Part shown: one piece after another, positions 1 to 12,800 of the stretch | Position numbering within the stretch: position 1 is the first letter of the stretch | How the letters are laid out: each line of letters starts with the position of its first letter | Source of the DNA: Cardiocondyla obscurior | Taxonomy: Eukaryota; Arthropoda; Insecta; Hymenoptera; Formicidae | Length of the DNA stretch: 64,000 nucleotides | Assembly (NCBI RefSeq): GCF_019399895.1 | Contig: NC_091874.1 | Coordinates: 2,234,501-2,298,500 of the forward strand | Reading direction: 5' to 3' | The notes under the pieces: model-generated | Database searches by the model: none | Told to the model about the DNA's origin: nothing | The model's input: only the letters and a program-made list of their open reading frames with translations | Translations under genes and position numbers: made by a program

Positions 1-3000
1 TTTCGCCGTCGCTCGCACGACGAACGTGACGCTCGTTAATGCAGGAGCACGAAGAACCGGGCAGAGAACTGTGCCGGCCGATTAGCGCGAAAGTTTGGCT
101 TTTGTCCGGAGAAGAAAGAGAAAACGAGCCACAGGATGCGGTTTAGGCCTCGGCGGAAAAGCAGAAATTAGAATGGCAGAAACGGATCGATGGTCAACAG
201 GTTGATATTCGTCTCCTTTTTTTTTCGTTTTTTTTTTTTAAGTATATGCTCTTCCGTCAAGGCGGTTGCGCCTCCAGGGTCGTCAGATAAAACTCCTACG
301 GCAAAAATATACGTATATGCGTATGAGATTAAAAATTATATTGAAGTTTAACGAATCGGAACGAAGTTTCTTTACCAATTGATTAAATTCCGATTTTTTT
401 TTTTAAATTTGAACTTTGATGCGCGCCTCGTTTGACGCGGCCGGCGCGTCAACTGAAACTCGTGATATATTCATTTGCATCCCAAAGTCTGGCCCGCCGC
501 GAGTAACACAGGAAAAGCGTCCTTCCGCGTGCACGTGCCGGCCGGCCGGTAGTCGGCCGAAGTGCTTGCTCTTCCACTGCAAACGTTAACACGTCGTCGG
601 AGCGCATGAATAAATATGAAGCAAATCTCGCTGTCGAGCCCTCTTCACGGCGGTAGCTCGCCGACAGGAAACCTTGATTCTCCCTGGTGTACCTGCGCGA
701 GGTGGGAGACTCGCTCGCTAGATCGAACTCGCGCAATCTGCTCGATTTCCCTCGTTCTCGAGAAGGATATGATAATTTTAGGAGCCCAGCCACCAATTTT
801 ATTTATGCCATCTCTAACGATGAATGTGATTGACTCAATTATAAACGTAACGAAGTCAGTCATATTTATCGTTAGGAATATCAGAAAATCGTAGCTTGGT
901 CCGAAAGCAGACGTTTCTCTCAGGATGACTTGGTAATATATTGCTGACGAGGTTGTCTTAATGATGAAGTCCACGTTGAACGGCGGATTATGAATCGCGA
1001 ACCGGAATTCGAGATCGCGGTGCGGAATTCGAGACCGCCGCGTGATCGAAACTGAACGCGGATTATCGCGCGAAATTCGACACCCCTTTCTGGGTATTGC
1101 TAACTAACTAATATCGTGGGTAAAATATCGATGTCAAAGGTATCCATTACCGCACTTTAAATACAGTATCTCGACACCGACGGGGTGGTCGCCAACGTTC
1201 CCCCTCGTGGAATAAAACAGACGGCAGATTTTCGCGAACTCCTCAATAAAAAAAAAAAAAAAAGAACGATTTTATATCAAAAGAAAAATTAACGGAAATT
1301 AATGAAGAATTTTGCATGATTTTTTTGCACTTTATTTAAGCGACAGGGACAATTTAATTATAATTCATGCTGAACATTTGTGCGACAGTCAATGTTTCGA
1401 TAAATAATACGAAGATTAATCAGCGGGAAATTCTTCGCGCTGCTGCGACTTTATTTTTTATGAATAGAAACGGAATAACGAGGTAGTTTTATGAATTGCG
1501 TTTAAATCGTTAAACCCCCGATTAATTTCGCACGTCGCGACGCCTTATACTTCTCGAGACGGAAGCATTCAGATTGAATTCAGGAAACAAGGGGGGGGGG
1601 AGAAAATTGCCATTTAATTACGTTCCTTTCGCACGTAACGAGAGCGAAATACAATGCGCCTCACTTGGTCCGACCGTTGTCGTTCTCGCAACTTTTGTCT
1701 GGTTTAAACTAATTTCGCATCCGCTCGCTCTCGGGAACTTGTCAGCCGAAAATAAAGCAAGCTCTGCGTCCTGCGTGCACCGGCGCATTTCAAGGTTACC
1801 TTATTATTGCACTAGACGCTCTTCTAACAATCCACACGAACTGCGACTATTATTATAACTATTCCATACGGAGGCTTTTAATTTAAATTTTTTTTACGCG
1901 GCTATTATTTGCGTTTCATTAACGCCTTGCGGACTCCTCGCGTTTTCTTTCAATTGTGAAAAATAATTGTCAATTAGAATTATATTAATTAAATGCGCGA
2001 TCTGTCGAACGCGCGTATGTGTAAAGAAACGTTGGGGGGAAACAAAGGTGGGTTCAGGCTAAGCAAACGTAACTCTTTTTTTTTTTTTCTGAAAACGATG
2101 AAACCGGAGCACTTGCGCTCGAAAGTTAGACCGCTCTTTTACGCACGAGTGTGATTAATGCGGGATGCTGCAACGCAGCTTTAAGCGTCGGCAATTTTTT
2201 CCTACTCTCTCTCTCTCTCTTTCTCTCTCCTTTTTCATCTGCCTGCACACGTGTACACGATTGTAGTTTCTCCCGGATAAATTTCAAGAACCCGCGCCGA
2301 CAATCTATCTTGCTGAAAGCTCCCCCCTGTCCGCGAAAAATTCCGGGGAGAGCTCGTCTCCCGTGCCGCGTCGCGAATTATCCCGCACGGCGACGACGGC
2401 GATCCATAATCCGGGACGTGGAAAAAGGGGCCGTCGGATATTGAAATATCGCGGCGGGTTAAGGGCCGGATTGTAAAAGGGAACGTTCCAATTTGGTGCT
2501 CGCCGATCGTAAACGTTTATTATTATCGTCTTCTGCGGAGAACGCGCGGCGTGCCTTCCTGTCGGCCAATAGCCATTTGCGCTGATACGACGGAATTGGC
2601 TTTTCCCATCCCTTCCCCCCTCCGCCCTCCTTTTCCCTCCGCACGTACGCGTGTGTCGTGCATCCGTGGCGCGGTATCGCGGACGCGTGGTGCATATATG
2701 GTGTCTCGGATCGACGCTGCTTTTTCGACCGCGCAATTTCGACTCCGCGGGAATCAGTTCCCGGGTTAAAAAAAAAAATTTATATCGCCGTGTCACTTCC
2801 CAAGTTTTTCAATATCCCGCGTATCGTACGAGCGAGCTCGACTCGAGCCGAGCGAAAAAAGACCGGCCCGCTTGCGGCAAGTTCGCAAATTCGTATCTGC
2901 TTTCCGCGGCGATCCCGCGAACGGAAAAAAGTTCGACTTGATGGGAAATCGTCCGCGGAGAAAAAAGAGCTCGGCGCGGGAACGCCATATGTACCGCGTC

Positions 3001-5400
3001 TCGCCGTCTGCAATACCGCCAGTCACGTATAAACTGCATTACTGATTGACACAATGCGAACGTCTTTAATGCATATCAACGTCAGCGGCGTGCATTGTGC
3101 CGCCGTGCCGTTATTGGCAATTTCTACCTCGCGTACATCGCGATCAGCGAGGGGAAACCGTGCACGCAACTCGCTCTCGGTTTTAGCTCTCGAGGATTTC
3201 AAAGGCGGGCGACTCGTGTCTCTTTGTTTGTTTGTTTTTTTTTTCTTTTTTTTTTTTTTTAATTTTCCACATCATTCTCCCTTTTCCTACGTTGAATTGC
3301 AGTTGAATCTCGTTCGAATCGCGCTTTATCACAGTCGCTGTGGCGTTTGAATTGATTCACGTCGATCCGCACGCGTTTCGACGGGCGAAATTGGTTCGCT
3401 CGTGTTTTCCTTTTGTTTCTCGTTCTCATTTGACAAAACGTGCGCGGTTACGCAGGATAATAAAAGAATTCGACGGCGACGAAGCTCGCGGGGGGAAACG
3501 GGATCGTGAATAGCGCGAGGGGATCTTGGAAAATGTGGGAAAGGCGGATCCCGGAGTATCCCGGCCGTTGTCTCGCTCGAAGAGCAAATATTAGAGCCGC
3601 GATGGAATTATGTTTGAAAAGGCAATTAAACGGAATTGCGACGCGAATTAAACGGCCGCGCGAGTGGGAATGCGATCGCAATTAATAGCGGGGGGATACT
3701 CTGTTAGCGTGCTCGGGAATCCAGACACGCTCGACACGTCGCGCGCCGTCGTGTCGTCAATTTACAGTCGCGTATCGCCGTATCTCGAACAATAGCACGG
3801 AAACCGCGCCGCATTCCAGAGCGCGCGCGACACGGTGCATCACAAATGGTTAACACTCTTCGCCATTCAGAAACCCGCCCGCCGCGATATCATATTTTCC
3901 CAGAGGAGAAAGAAAAAAAAATTCGTAGGACAAATGTCGAGGGAAAGCGTGAAGCACCGAGCGCATCCCGCACGGCTTTATGACGTAACGTTATTTCTAC
4001 AATGCACTGCACATAAATAACATTTTTTTTTTTTTTTTTTAAGAAAATTAATAGAGACAGTTTCAAATATAAAATGGTATAATTTTTTTATTAAAAAATA
4101 AGAATACATAAAAATGAATATAAGATACGTATTTTTAATACTATAAAAATACAGGAACGTGTGGTTAGATTGTGGTTCGCGAAAAAGATATAGCTTTGTG
4201 GTCAGTCGTTGCCGTGAAAAGTCCCAGTCCCGATGCGCCGCGTCGCTTTAACGCTCGTTCGACTTCGAGCGATCCGTTACGCGGAATTAATCGAGTCGAC
4301 TTCTGTCTGGTCGGGCGCGCGACATCGGGGAAATTAAAGGAAAAGAGCGTCCCGCCCGCTGGAGATAATTGGAAAAGCCGCGGCGGCGAGCCCGATTCGG
4401 GAAAATTCATCTGGCACCGCCGGCTCCCCGAGGCCGCTCGATAAATTTCTGCGTTGCTCGAAAATCTTTTGCGCCTCCTCGATATTTTCCGCGCCGTTCA
4501 AAATTGTTTCGCAGTCGCTGAAAAATTCTTTTTAACACGACCGAAACTTTTCCGCCGGTTTCACCGCGGCCGAATTTAAGTTCGTGTCGGCGCGTACGAG
4601 TCGCATTAAAAAGCCGCGTCCGGATGCGAATGCGTGGAAATAGGCGTGCATTCCGCGGCGCTTATTAGATTACCGTCGTCGTCAACACGGCGCGTTAGCC
4701 GCATCGTTATCTTTATCTGTCGACTCCACCTCTGGTCCCGCGGTTCCCCCGTTTCCTCGATGCACCTGTTCGACGCGTCGCCATTCATACGCACGCACAT
4801 GTGCGCCGCGGCGAACGAGTCCGCACTTCGGCCCGCGTGGCCGAGGAATTCGTTTAGGCGCTTCTACACATTGAGGAAATATTTGCGCGGAACACGATGA
4901 TCCGCGGTGCTGTTACGCGACCCCGTTGACGCGCCCAGCTCGAAAATGCTAATGAGAGTTATCAGTGATGAAATACGCGCGAAACTGGCCAACGTATCTT
5001 CCTACTCAGCATTTTAATGTATTCCCCGTTTCGCAAATATCCCCGTCGTAAATAACTTGTTTATTTTAATCGACGGTTTAACATTTCGCGAGTAGAGTAA
5101 TATTTCGCAGTAACGAAACTACGTGGAGAAGGAGTTTCTTATTTCCGAGATAAAGCAGCGATACGATAATGAGGACACGAACATAATGAGCGATTAGCGC
5201 TCCGGTAACCCGTGTCGATTTAAATTCCCCGGCGCCGTCGTTCGCGTTCGATAGTCCGGAAATTCTCACGGGCGTAGTAATGCGAGCCAAAACCGTGGTT
5301 TGTGTTTCAGAATGCGCGGGAGCGAGTCTGCGAGGTGGTGCGCGCCGGTAAACGCGCGGAGAGATGAAATGCGCGAGGAGAGCCCTTAGGAATCCGCTGT
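1..5400. other. Gene-poor flank, no recognised gene
   Basis: I find no recognisable coding exon here. Open frames up to 163 codons around 2305-3050 overlap on both strands inside CpG-rich DNA with no protein-family resemblance, so I treat them as chance. The stretch alternates GC-rich, CpG-dense blocks (about 2300-3050, 3360-4000, 4170-4900) with AT-rich parts. It holds long homopolymer tracts (for example A-run near 1246-1262, T-runs near 3233-3260 and 4021-4040), a short CT repeat near 2205-2230 and one palindromic element (listed separately). Confidence 0.5.
755..930. mobile_element. Palindromic MITE-like element, family A, copy 1
   Basis: The stretch is a degenerate palindrome. The left half contains GCCCAGCCACCAATTTTAT followed by ATCTCTAACGATGAATGTGA; the right half carries the reverse complement of the same block (TCATATTTATCGTTAGGAAT, then the complement of the GGACCC-AGC core). 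The right end is TTTCTCTCAG, the terminal motif shared with the copies at 24226, 29790, 30220 and 33860. It resembles a non-autonomous DNA transposon and encodes no protein. The boundaries are approximate because no target duplication could be fixed. Confidence 0.6.
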
Positions 5401-6830
5401 TCCCGACGAATGTCATTCACCCTGCGCGTGCACCGTAAGAAGAAAAAAAAAGGGGGAGGCAGAGGGGAAAGAGAGACAGCATCGAGGAGGACCCAGGCGA
5501 GGTGAGTGAGCTCGAGATTCGGGATCGCGTCTCGGATTCTTCGCTCATCACGGAGATTGGTCGTCGCGGGCCTTTTGTCGATCCGAGATCTCTCACCGAG
5601 AAGAAAGTACAGTTACTTCTGGGTCCGGCCGTAATTTCGTGACACTTCTAATGACAAACGTGACTTAGTCAATTAGATGTATAATTTGGAATATAAAAAT
5701 TAGATACGTCGTTCGAAGATATCAAAATTATGGTTGGCTCCGAAAGTAGCTTATGTTCTCCTCTCACCGCGATCCGCCGGAGCCGAGGAGAGTGAAAGGC
5801 AGCACTTGGCGAACCCGCGCGTTATTTTCGCGAGGTCACGCGCTCTTTCTTCGCCCGTTAACGCTTCGATGCTCGACGCGTGATGCGCCACTTCGCACGC
5901 GTATTCTGTACAGTGTACTTCGTACAATGCGTTGGTATTCTGAATAACGAAAGCTGGCTTTGCCGGCGCTGGCTGCTCCGCGACGCGAATTCGAGCGCGC
6001 CGTTCGAGCCCCGCATTCGGTCGAGAAGATAAATTCTACTCGGAACGAGTTGAACGTCCTCGTCGGCAAATAAATTGGTGGAGTTCTCGGTTGCGAAAGA
6101 GCCGGCGAAGTACTTCGCGGCGATCGACGAATCGTCGGCCGCGACTCAGTTGCGAAAACGATCGCGGAGAATTCGACGACTTTGATACGAGCAGCGGGGG
6201 AAGCTTCTCTTCTAATATACGCGCGCTCGGCCGTTAATTTCGCCCATTAAGATAAAAGAGGCTCCAGCCTGATGGAATTATCCCTCGATTAATAAAAGCT
6301 CTCCGTTCGCGATCTAGCTTCTTTTGATACTCGCTTCAATTAGCTTAATTGCGAACGGCTTCGAAATTGCTCAGCGCTGCTCTCTCTTTTTCTCTCTCTC
6401 TTCCAACTCTTCTAAAAGCGGACCCTGTTTTTCCTTTCAAGAAGCACCATCGAGAAGGAAAAGGAGCGATATTCGAGGCATCTCTCCTGGCAGTCGAATT
6501 GATGCGTCAAATGAGTTCAGCTCGCCCACTAATCGAACGGGGAATCGTCTGACGCAGCATCCGAGCTTCTCCGGCCGCGGCGGCTCCGGTCTCGAAACTC
6601 GCTGGGGAAGGCACGCGGAATCCCTCGGCTGATCCTCGAAGGAAAGGAGATCGATCTGGACCTCGGCGGTGCCCGTGGGGACGCAGATGGGAGTTTGCCT
6701 GATCGCAGCCCCGTCTCTCCCCTGCGACAAAAATCGCCCGCGCTTATCCACGCCGATCGACGTCGCCGACGTCGGCCACGAGGCTTCTCCCACCCGATTC
6801 GGCCGCACAAATCCGATCAAGCTGGAATTG
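5400..6830 (+). promoter_or_regulatory. Presumed 5' flank / 5' UTR region of the Gprk2-like gene
   Basis: This CpG-rich stretch precedes the Gprk2-like start codon. A consensus splice donor (GAG|GTGAGT) at about 5500 follows a purine-rich stretch and could end a 5' UTR exon. A family A palindromic element interrupts the stretch at 5591-5770. The frame of the Gprk2 start is open upstream to an in-frame ATG at 6669, which would add 54 residues. That extension has no family resemblance and is more likely untranslated. No TATA box or transcription start can be fixed by eye. Confidence 0.35.
5591..5770. mobile_element. Palindromic MITE-like element, family A, copy 2
   Basis: The left end reads CTCACCGAGAAGAAAG, then GTTACTTCTGGGTCCGGCC and ACACTTCTAATGACAAACGTGA. 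The right end mirrors it with GGTTGGCTCCGAAAGTAGC and finally GTTCTCCTCTCACCG. Arms, core (GGGTCC...GGCTCC) and length of about 180 bp match the other family A copies, though this one is more diverged in its middle. It lies just upstream of the Gprk2-like coding start. Confidence 0.55.
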
Positions 6831-9800
6831 ATGGAGTTGGAGAACATCGTGGCGAACACCGTGTACCTGAAAGCAAGAGAAGGTAAGTCACTTCTTTCTA
6901 AATCCGAAACCCGGTGAGAACGATTTACGGTTTACGTCGATTTTTACGTATCGACGGATGTTTTACGTTGTCGTTAATTCAACGATTGAATTAGGAAAAT
7001 ATTACGTTGGCAAAATTCGACGCGCTAAGTGCGAACGATTACGTAATGAAACTTCAGCGAGTCGCGGCGAAAGAGTCCGCGCGGATTTTACAGAAATACA
7101 TTCGCGAGAGTGATCGCCCGTGATGTAATGATTAACGCTGCGAGTGTCACTTTCGAGAGCAGCGGCGTGATCGCGGGAGAAAATTCGCACGGCGGGGGTT
7201 GTTGCTTCATGACGCGTAATAATTGCGCGCCGGTAGTAACACGTGTCAAGAGCAGTTATCGAGTTCGGTCGATTAGCACGCGCTGAATGTACATACAACT
7301 CCAGCATTGTGCGTCTCCGTGTATAACGGCCTTCCCGGCCAGAGCCTTCGTCACCGAGAGGAGCTCGAAAAGCGACATTTATCGTGGATTTCCAACCGCG
7401 AGATTGAACGGTTGTAGCGTGCGATATGCACGTCGCTTTCGCGTTTAACGCTTCACAATTATGCTGCATGCTGTCTGAGAGAACTAGGATCTTTGGACGC
7501 GTAGGGTCGGTTTATAGTAAAGACGGCAGGCTTGTCTAACAAAAAAAAAATCGTGTTTATTTTTTATTTTATTTTATTTTATTTTTTTTATTTTATTTTA
7601 TTTTTTTTTTATTTGATTTCTCTCTCTTGATATAAAGATAGACACACGTTTTTCATGTAACGGATAAATTTATCAGGAAGGCAAAGGAATTAGTTCTAAG
7701 TAGAGTAAGCCTTAAGCCTGAAAGAAATAGACCGCAGCAAAACTTGAAGAGATTAATTAAATATAATTGGTTAATTTCCTACGTTTCAAAGTTTATTACG
7801 GTAGGATCCGGCCCAACTTCTTCAATTCGGGACGATTATTTCCACAAGCCGCGACTGTTCCTTTTCCGCGGAGATGCAGTCGTCGTTTACGACAGAAGAC
7901 CGAGAGAAGGGTTCTCCTTTCAGAAATGCTCGCGAGAACTCGCGGCGGTTTTAAGGAGCTACGGAACCGTGGCGGGCGATAAAGCGGCGTGGAAAACTTA
8001 ACGTTTCTCAGTTTTATCGATGCGAAATACTCGCCGGGGACGTTTATAGACAATTAAAGGGCTGCGATTCTGCGTACGTTGCCGCACACGCGTGTACCCG
8101 GCGATCAGTACTTATCGGGCGCGCGTTAAAGCGTTTACGATGGGTTGTTGTAGGTGTTCGTGTTTTAACGCGCGCGTAAAACGCTCGTGATGTCCCCGCC
8201 GACAGCTTAAGCGCTGTAACGCGAGCGATAGTTCGAGGCAAAAAGTCTTTACGGCGAGAACCTTTTTCCCCTGCCGATTCGAGGCGCGTTTTCGCGCACC
8301 TATCGCCACGGGCGCCAGCGGAACTCGAGAGTGAGACGAGCCGGCTGGTAGCCGTCGCGCCTTGGGCGCACTTCAACCAAACTTTGATTGATTTAACCGC
8401 GGATATATTTAATGGAAGAGGAGTTTCATTTTCTATTGATTTTCTATTGAATTTACCCCTCCTCCCCGATTTGCCCTGAAGCGGTCCAAGCTCTTCTACT
8501 TTATGTTTCGTTTTACTTATCTTTGGACCTAAGCAAAAATTTTAAAGCCTTTTCGTCAGTGCATCAAAAATAATAGAAAAAGAATATGTTAGGAATATTT
8601 AAAAAAGAAACAAAGAGAATGCAAACCTTCAAATAATTGTACTCGCTTCGCAGCTGCGAAACAAGTTTCCTTCACTTTGATCGCCGGTGGGACAGTCGAT
8701 AAATTATAGATTTAAAATAATATTTAAAAATTACGCAATAACAAATGAGAGATTAAAAGGATTCGATGAAGCAGCGCGAGCTCCTCGGCTTCAGCTCGGT
8801 CGTTATTTAATCGCGCGATCTGCGTCCGTAATTAGCCGCTTTGCATAAAGTGTGAACCTTTCTTCGAGCGGTCAGTACGGCCGGACGGTTCTTGCGATTT
8901 CGTGAGAAACGCTACGCGCTGACGAAAATAACACCTCGCCCGCGCGTCTCGGGCTCGCCAAAAAATAGGGAACCTCGTGGGATTTTTGCAGGGACAAACG
9001 CCCGATTCAATACCGCTTTTCCCGTCCCGCCTGGCCGTCTATTTTTAGCCTCGTTACAGAGTACAATGAACCGCGCGCGCTGACAGGAAAACGTGACGTT
9101 TTACTTCTCGTTATGCTTTGCGACGCATCCCTACGAGGCGCGCAATTTTTCCACGTTTCCCCCTTCCCTTCCCCTCTTGAAAGAATTCATCGTCGATTCA
9201 AGCGTTTCAGCGAAATTTTCAAAAACGAATCTTTGATCGGAAAATAGAAAATTTGACTCCTTACGAAAAAGGAAAAAAAAAGAGGGATGGAACTTTTGTG
9301 TTAAATTATTATTTTTTCTTTTTTTTTCCGGGGATTCTAAAAAAAAAGTTTTTCTGAATTTAAAAGAGGTTTTTTTTAGTCAGTAAATATTAAGCGTTAT
9401 TTTTTTTTTTTTTTCAAGATTAAAAATAAAATGTCGCTTCGATTCGCCAATGTGAGATAAATTATTTCGAGCCGGGCTTGAAAAATACATATTCAGATGT
9501 AAGCGGAATATATCGTTTCGCCGTTGCGAAGTGGACTTTAACGAAGTTTGAAAGACGGCGGGGAACCTGTTTCGGGGAGAATCGTCGCGTTGAGATTTGC
9601 ATGGAAATCGCGGAGATTACGTTCCCCCGCAAGCTTCGAGGGGTCGAGTTTTGTTGATCGCTGCGAATTACGACGGTCCGCCGGCAATTGATCCAGGGGG
9701 AGGGGGGGGAGGATCACCCACCGGGCCGGCATTCAATTAGCGCATTACGAACGACGTCCTGTCGAAGAGTGCGGGCGTGTTGACGGTTGTAGAAAGTAGG

Positions 9801-12800
9801 TAAATGGGCTCGCGTGATAGCGGACCACGTCAATGGCCTTGTAATCGCGTCGCCTTGATAAACCTCATAAATGAAAGCCCCGTGCGCCGGAGATCTGGCC
9901 GCAAATTACGTAAGTACACAGGACACCCAGCGGTTACAGGGATAACGGGTTAATTAGCGGTCTCCCGGCGCTTGGCCGTAGCGCGGCGACGTAATTAGCG
10001 GCCGCTCGATCGGGAAATGACTGTAATCAATTTGCCGGCGCGGCGAAAAACTTTCCCACTTGCGAAATTCCAATTTATCACGACCGGTTATTTTCTGTCG
10101 CCGCGGTAGCGCGGGGAAACGCGGTCCTTAATCCCGGATTACGTCCGGATCAGCCCTGGATGCGGCTAATTTCGCGCAGTTGCAACCCCAACAGTGGGGA
10201 GCTCGATAGCTCGTAATCAATTGCAGTTTCAGTTTCCCTTCGGAGTGGATTCGGAGATTAAATCGCCGCAAAGTCATATTTGGAAGACTTCATTGAATTC
10301 CTAACTCATTTGACGTCAAATTATAATTTTTTAAAGGACGTTTGTACTTTTATTTTATTTTATTTTATTTTCTTACAAGTTCGTCTTTTTGACGAAGCTC
10401 CCAACTTATCTCTCGTTGATTTCGAAAACCGTCTCGGGGGGGACCTTTGACTCGATGAAGTCGCAGTTTACGATGTGATAGGCGCGCTTCCAGGATTTAT
10501 AAAAATGTATTTATGCTGTGACGTCAAATGAAATAACGATGCAATAATACTACCGTGATGCGTTACGTCGTGGTACTGTCCTCGCGCGCCGGAGATGCAT
10601 TTCGCGGGATCGACGTACGTGCACGTGTTCGCGTAATCGCGCTTTGCCGTACCGCGGGAACTTCAATTATCATAATGACGGCGATGAAGATTCGCGCGTG
10701 TGCAATTATCGTGAAACGAAGCCGCGGGAGTCGTGCTCGCCGATATAATTACGCCGATGACGAGGAGGCGTGAGAAAATTCCACGGCCGCGGGAATGCGA
10801 ACCGCTGCGAATAAAGTTTCCACGCTCGAGATAACAATAATTATTTTAAATGATACACTTAACGATACAAATCGCGGAGGCTGCCGCGGCGGCTTCGCAG
10901 CGTGCGGACAAAAAGTCCGCGTCGTTTATCAAACGAAACGTGGGCTTTAAATGGACCCGCGGTTCTGCTCATTGTTGTCAATTAGGACTCAAACGGGGCA
11001 GTGGGTTATAGGAATCCAAGACAATTTCTAAATTGTGAGATTTTTAAGAACTTTTTTTTTGGTTCTTTAATTATTCCTAATTCTTTTTCAATGCTTGACG
11101 TATTAATTAAAAAAAGTAATAATAAATTTTAAATTAGTTATTTGTTTAAAGTGCATTGTATCCCGAGATACGAACTAGCGGAAATAGAGTGAAATAGTGA
11201 GAGGCTTTGACATAAAGAAGAATGGCTGTTTATGCTCGAGTTGACAAATTCGGAATAAGTCGATTGTTCGCGAGGGCCAGCTCAAATACAAATCACTTCA
11301 CTCCGATTTCGAAGCTTCGAGCTTCTCCACTCTTCATTTTCGCTTGTATGATTTCAAATGCTTTTTTTTTTTTTCTTTTTTTCTCTTTTTTTTTCTCTCT
11401 TCTATTTTTTTTCCCATCACTTTCCGAGATTGAACAAGATGCGCGCGAGTGGTTGTGTGGCTCGTTTTATCTCCCGCGTGATTCACTGAGCTGAGCGCAG
11501 TTTTTCATTTCGCAGCATCACGACTGCACAGTCGATTGAAAGGGATCGGCTGCGCAGGGTAGCCCGCCGCAAGTAAAACGGCCAGAGCTCGCTCGCGAAA
11601 AAGATCCGAGGGAGAATAGCTGACTTCTGCGCGAATCCCGCGTTATTCTTCGCCCAATATGATATTTAACCCTCGAACGAAACACTATCCCGGAGCTCTT
11701 TATATTCGAAATTAAACGAAAGGAAATTTTTAGAAACTCTAACTTTCGAAAATTGTCTCGGGTTACTTTAACTCGGTGTTCTATTTGGGAGTCAAGTTCC
11801 GCTGTTTTTTTTAACATTTAAATATCCAACGAAATCAGATTTCCGTCAAGAAGGCTCTTGCTGCGATCGTTCTACCGCTGAATCGAAGTTTACTTCCGCC
11901 TTGATTACTGTACGAAACGAAAGGTAGGAAGCGGATAAATTTAATGATGAATGTATCATGCTTTCGTATTTTGGGACTGTGCGCTTTTCACCTTCGACAA
12001 CCAGTCGTTAGATACGGCGAAATTTGCCGGGCTGGGATGCAGTGTGCATGGGACAGATTCTCGCTATGCAATTCATACGCAATGAGGCCTCTTTCCTCTC
12101 GTTTTCTCCTCTCTCTCCCCCCTCGTCGATGTGGGAGAAAAGGTGGAGCTTGCACGCGACCCTCGACTTCCTGTCGTTGGGGATCGAACGAGCGGACCCA
12201 TGCGCACGTCGACGAGGTACAGGGTGTCCCCGAAGCGATCTCAACCTAGCACTGAACCACATTTGGGTTCCGTAGAGTCTGTCCAGATAAAACTGCAACA
12301 AACAAGTCGATCGATCCATCGGAAACCACGTAAAAAAAAAAGAAAAAAAAGTAAATTAATAAATCAATTTTGACTTCGACTTCGCTTAAAATTCAGCGTT
12401 CGACTAACATTCTTTTCTCCGAACAATCCGCTTAATTTCTGTCGATATAGACTCCGCGTCGATGAGAAAAAAATGCGATCTCGCTCCGGATTGTTTTGCG
12501 TCCGTCGACGTCTCGCGCGGACAATGAAAGTAAACCAGACCGCGCTGAACTTACTTTATTCGGCCCCCATTGTTCGAATTTTCTGGACCCGTTTGACAAC
12601 TCTATTCAGCGTTCGTCAGAGTTGTCGCACCCAAACGCGCCGGCCGAGTACGGAAAGTTCTTTATCTTGATGTATGGTTCTCCATCTCGAAATCGACTTT
12701 CCGTCAGATAATCTATTACATCTCGGTACGGCCGCTTTTCTGAAGCGACCGGCACGACGAGAACACCCCGTCCACGGAGGCGGGAAACTGGGACCGTGGA

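Noticed and set aside
2305..3054. Cluster of 70-163-codon frames on both strands
   Set aside because: Overlapping frames in CpG-rich, stop-poor DNA, with Arg/Ser-rich composition and no family resemblance.
6437..6859. 140-codon - strand frame over the Gprk2 first exon
   Set aside because: Antisense shadow of GC-rich sequence around the kinase start.
12215..12232. ACAGGGTGTCCCC motif, reminiscent of ends of some insect mobile elements, with a weaker GGGTGTCCG at 53719
   Set aside because: No inverted partner, coding remnant or boundary could be found, so it does not support an element call.
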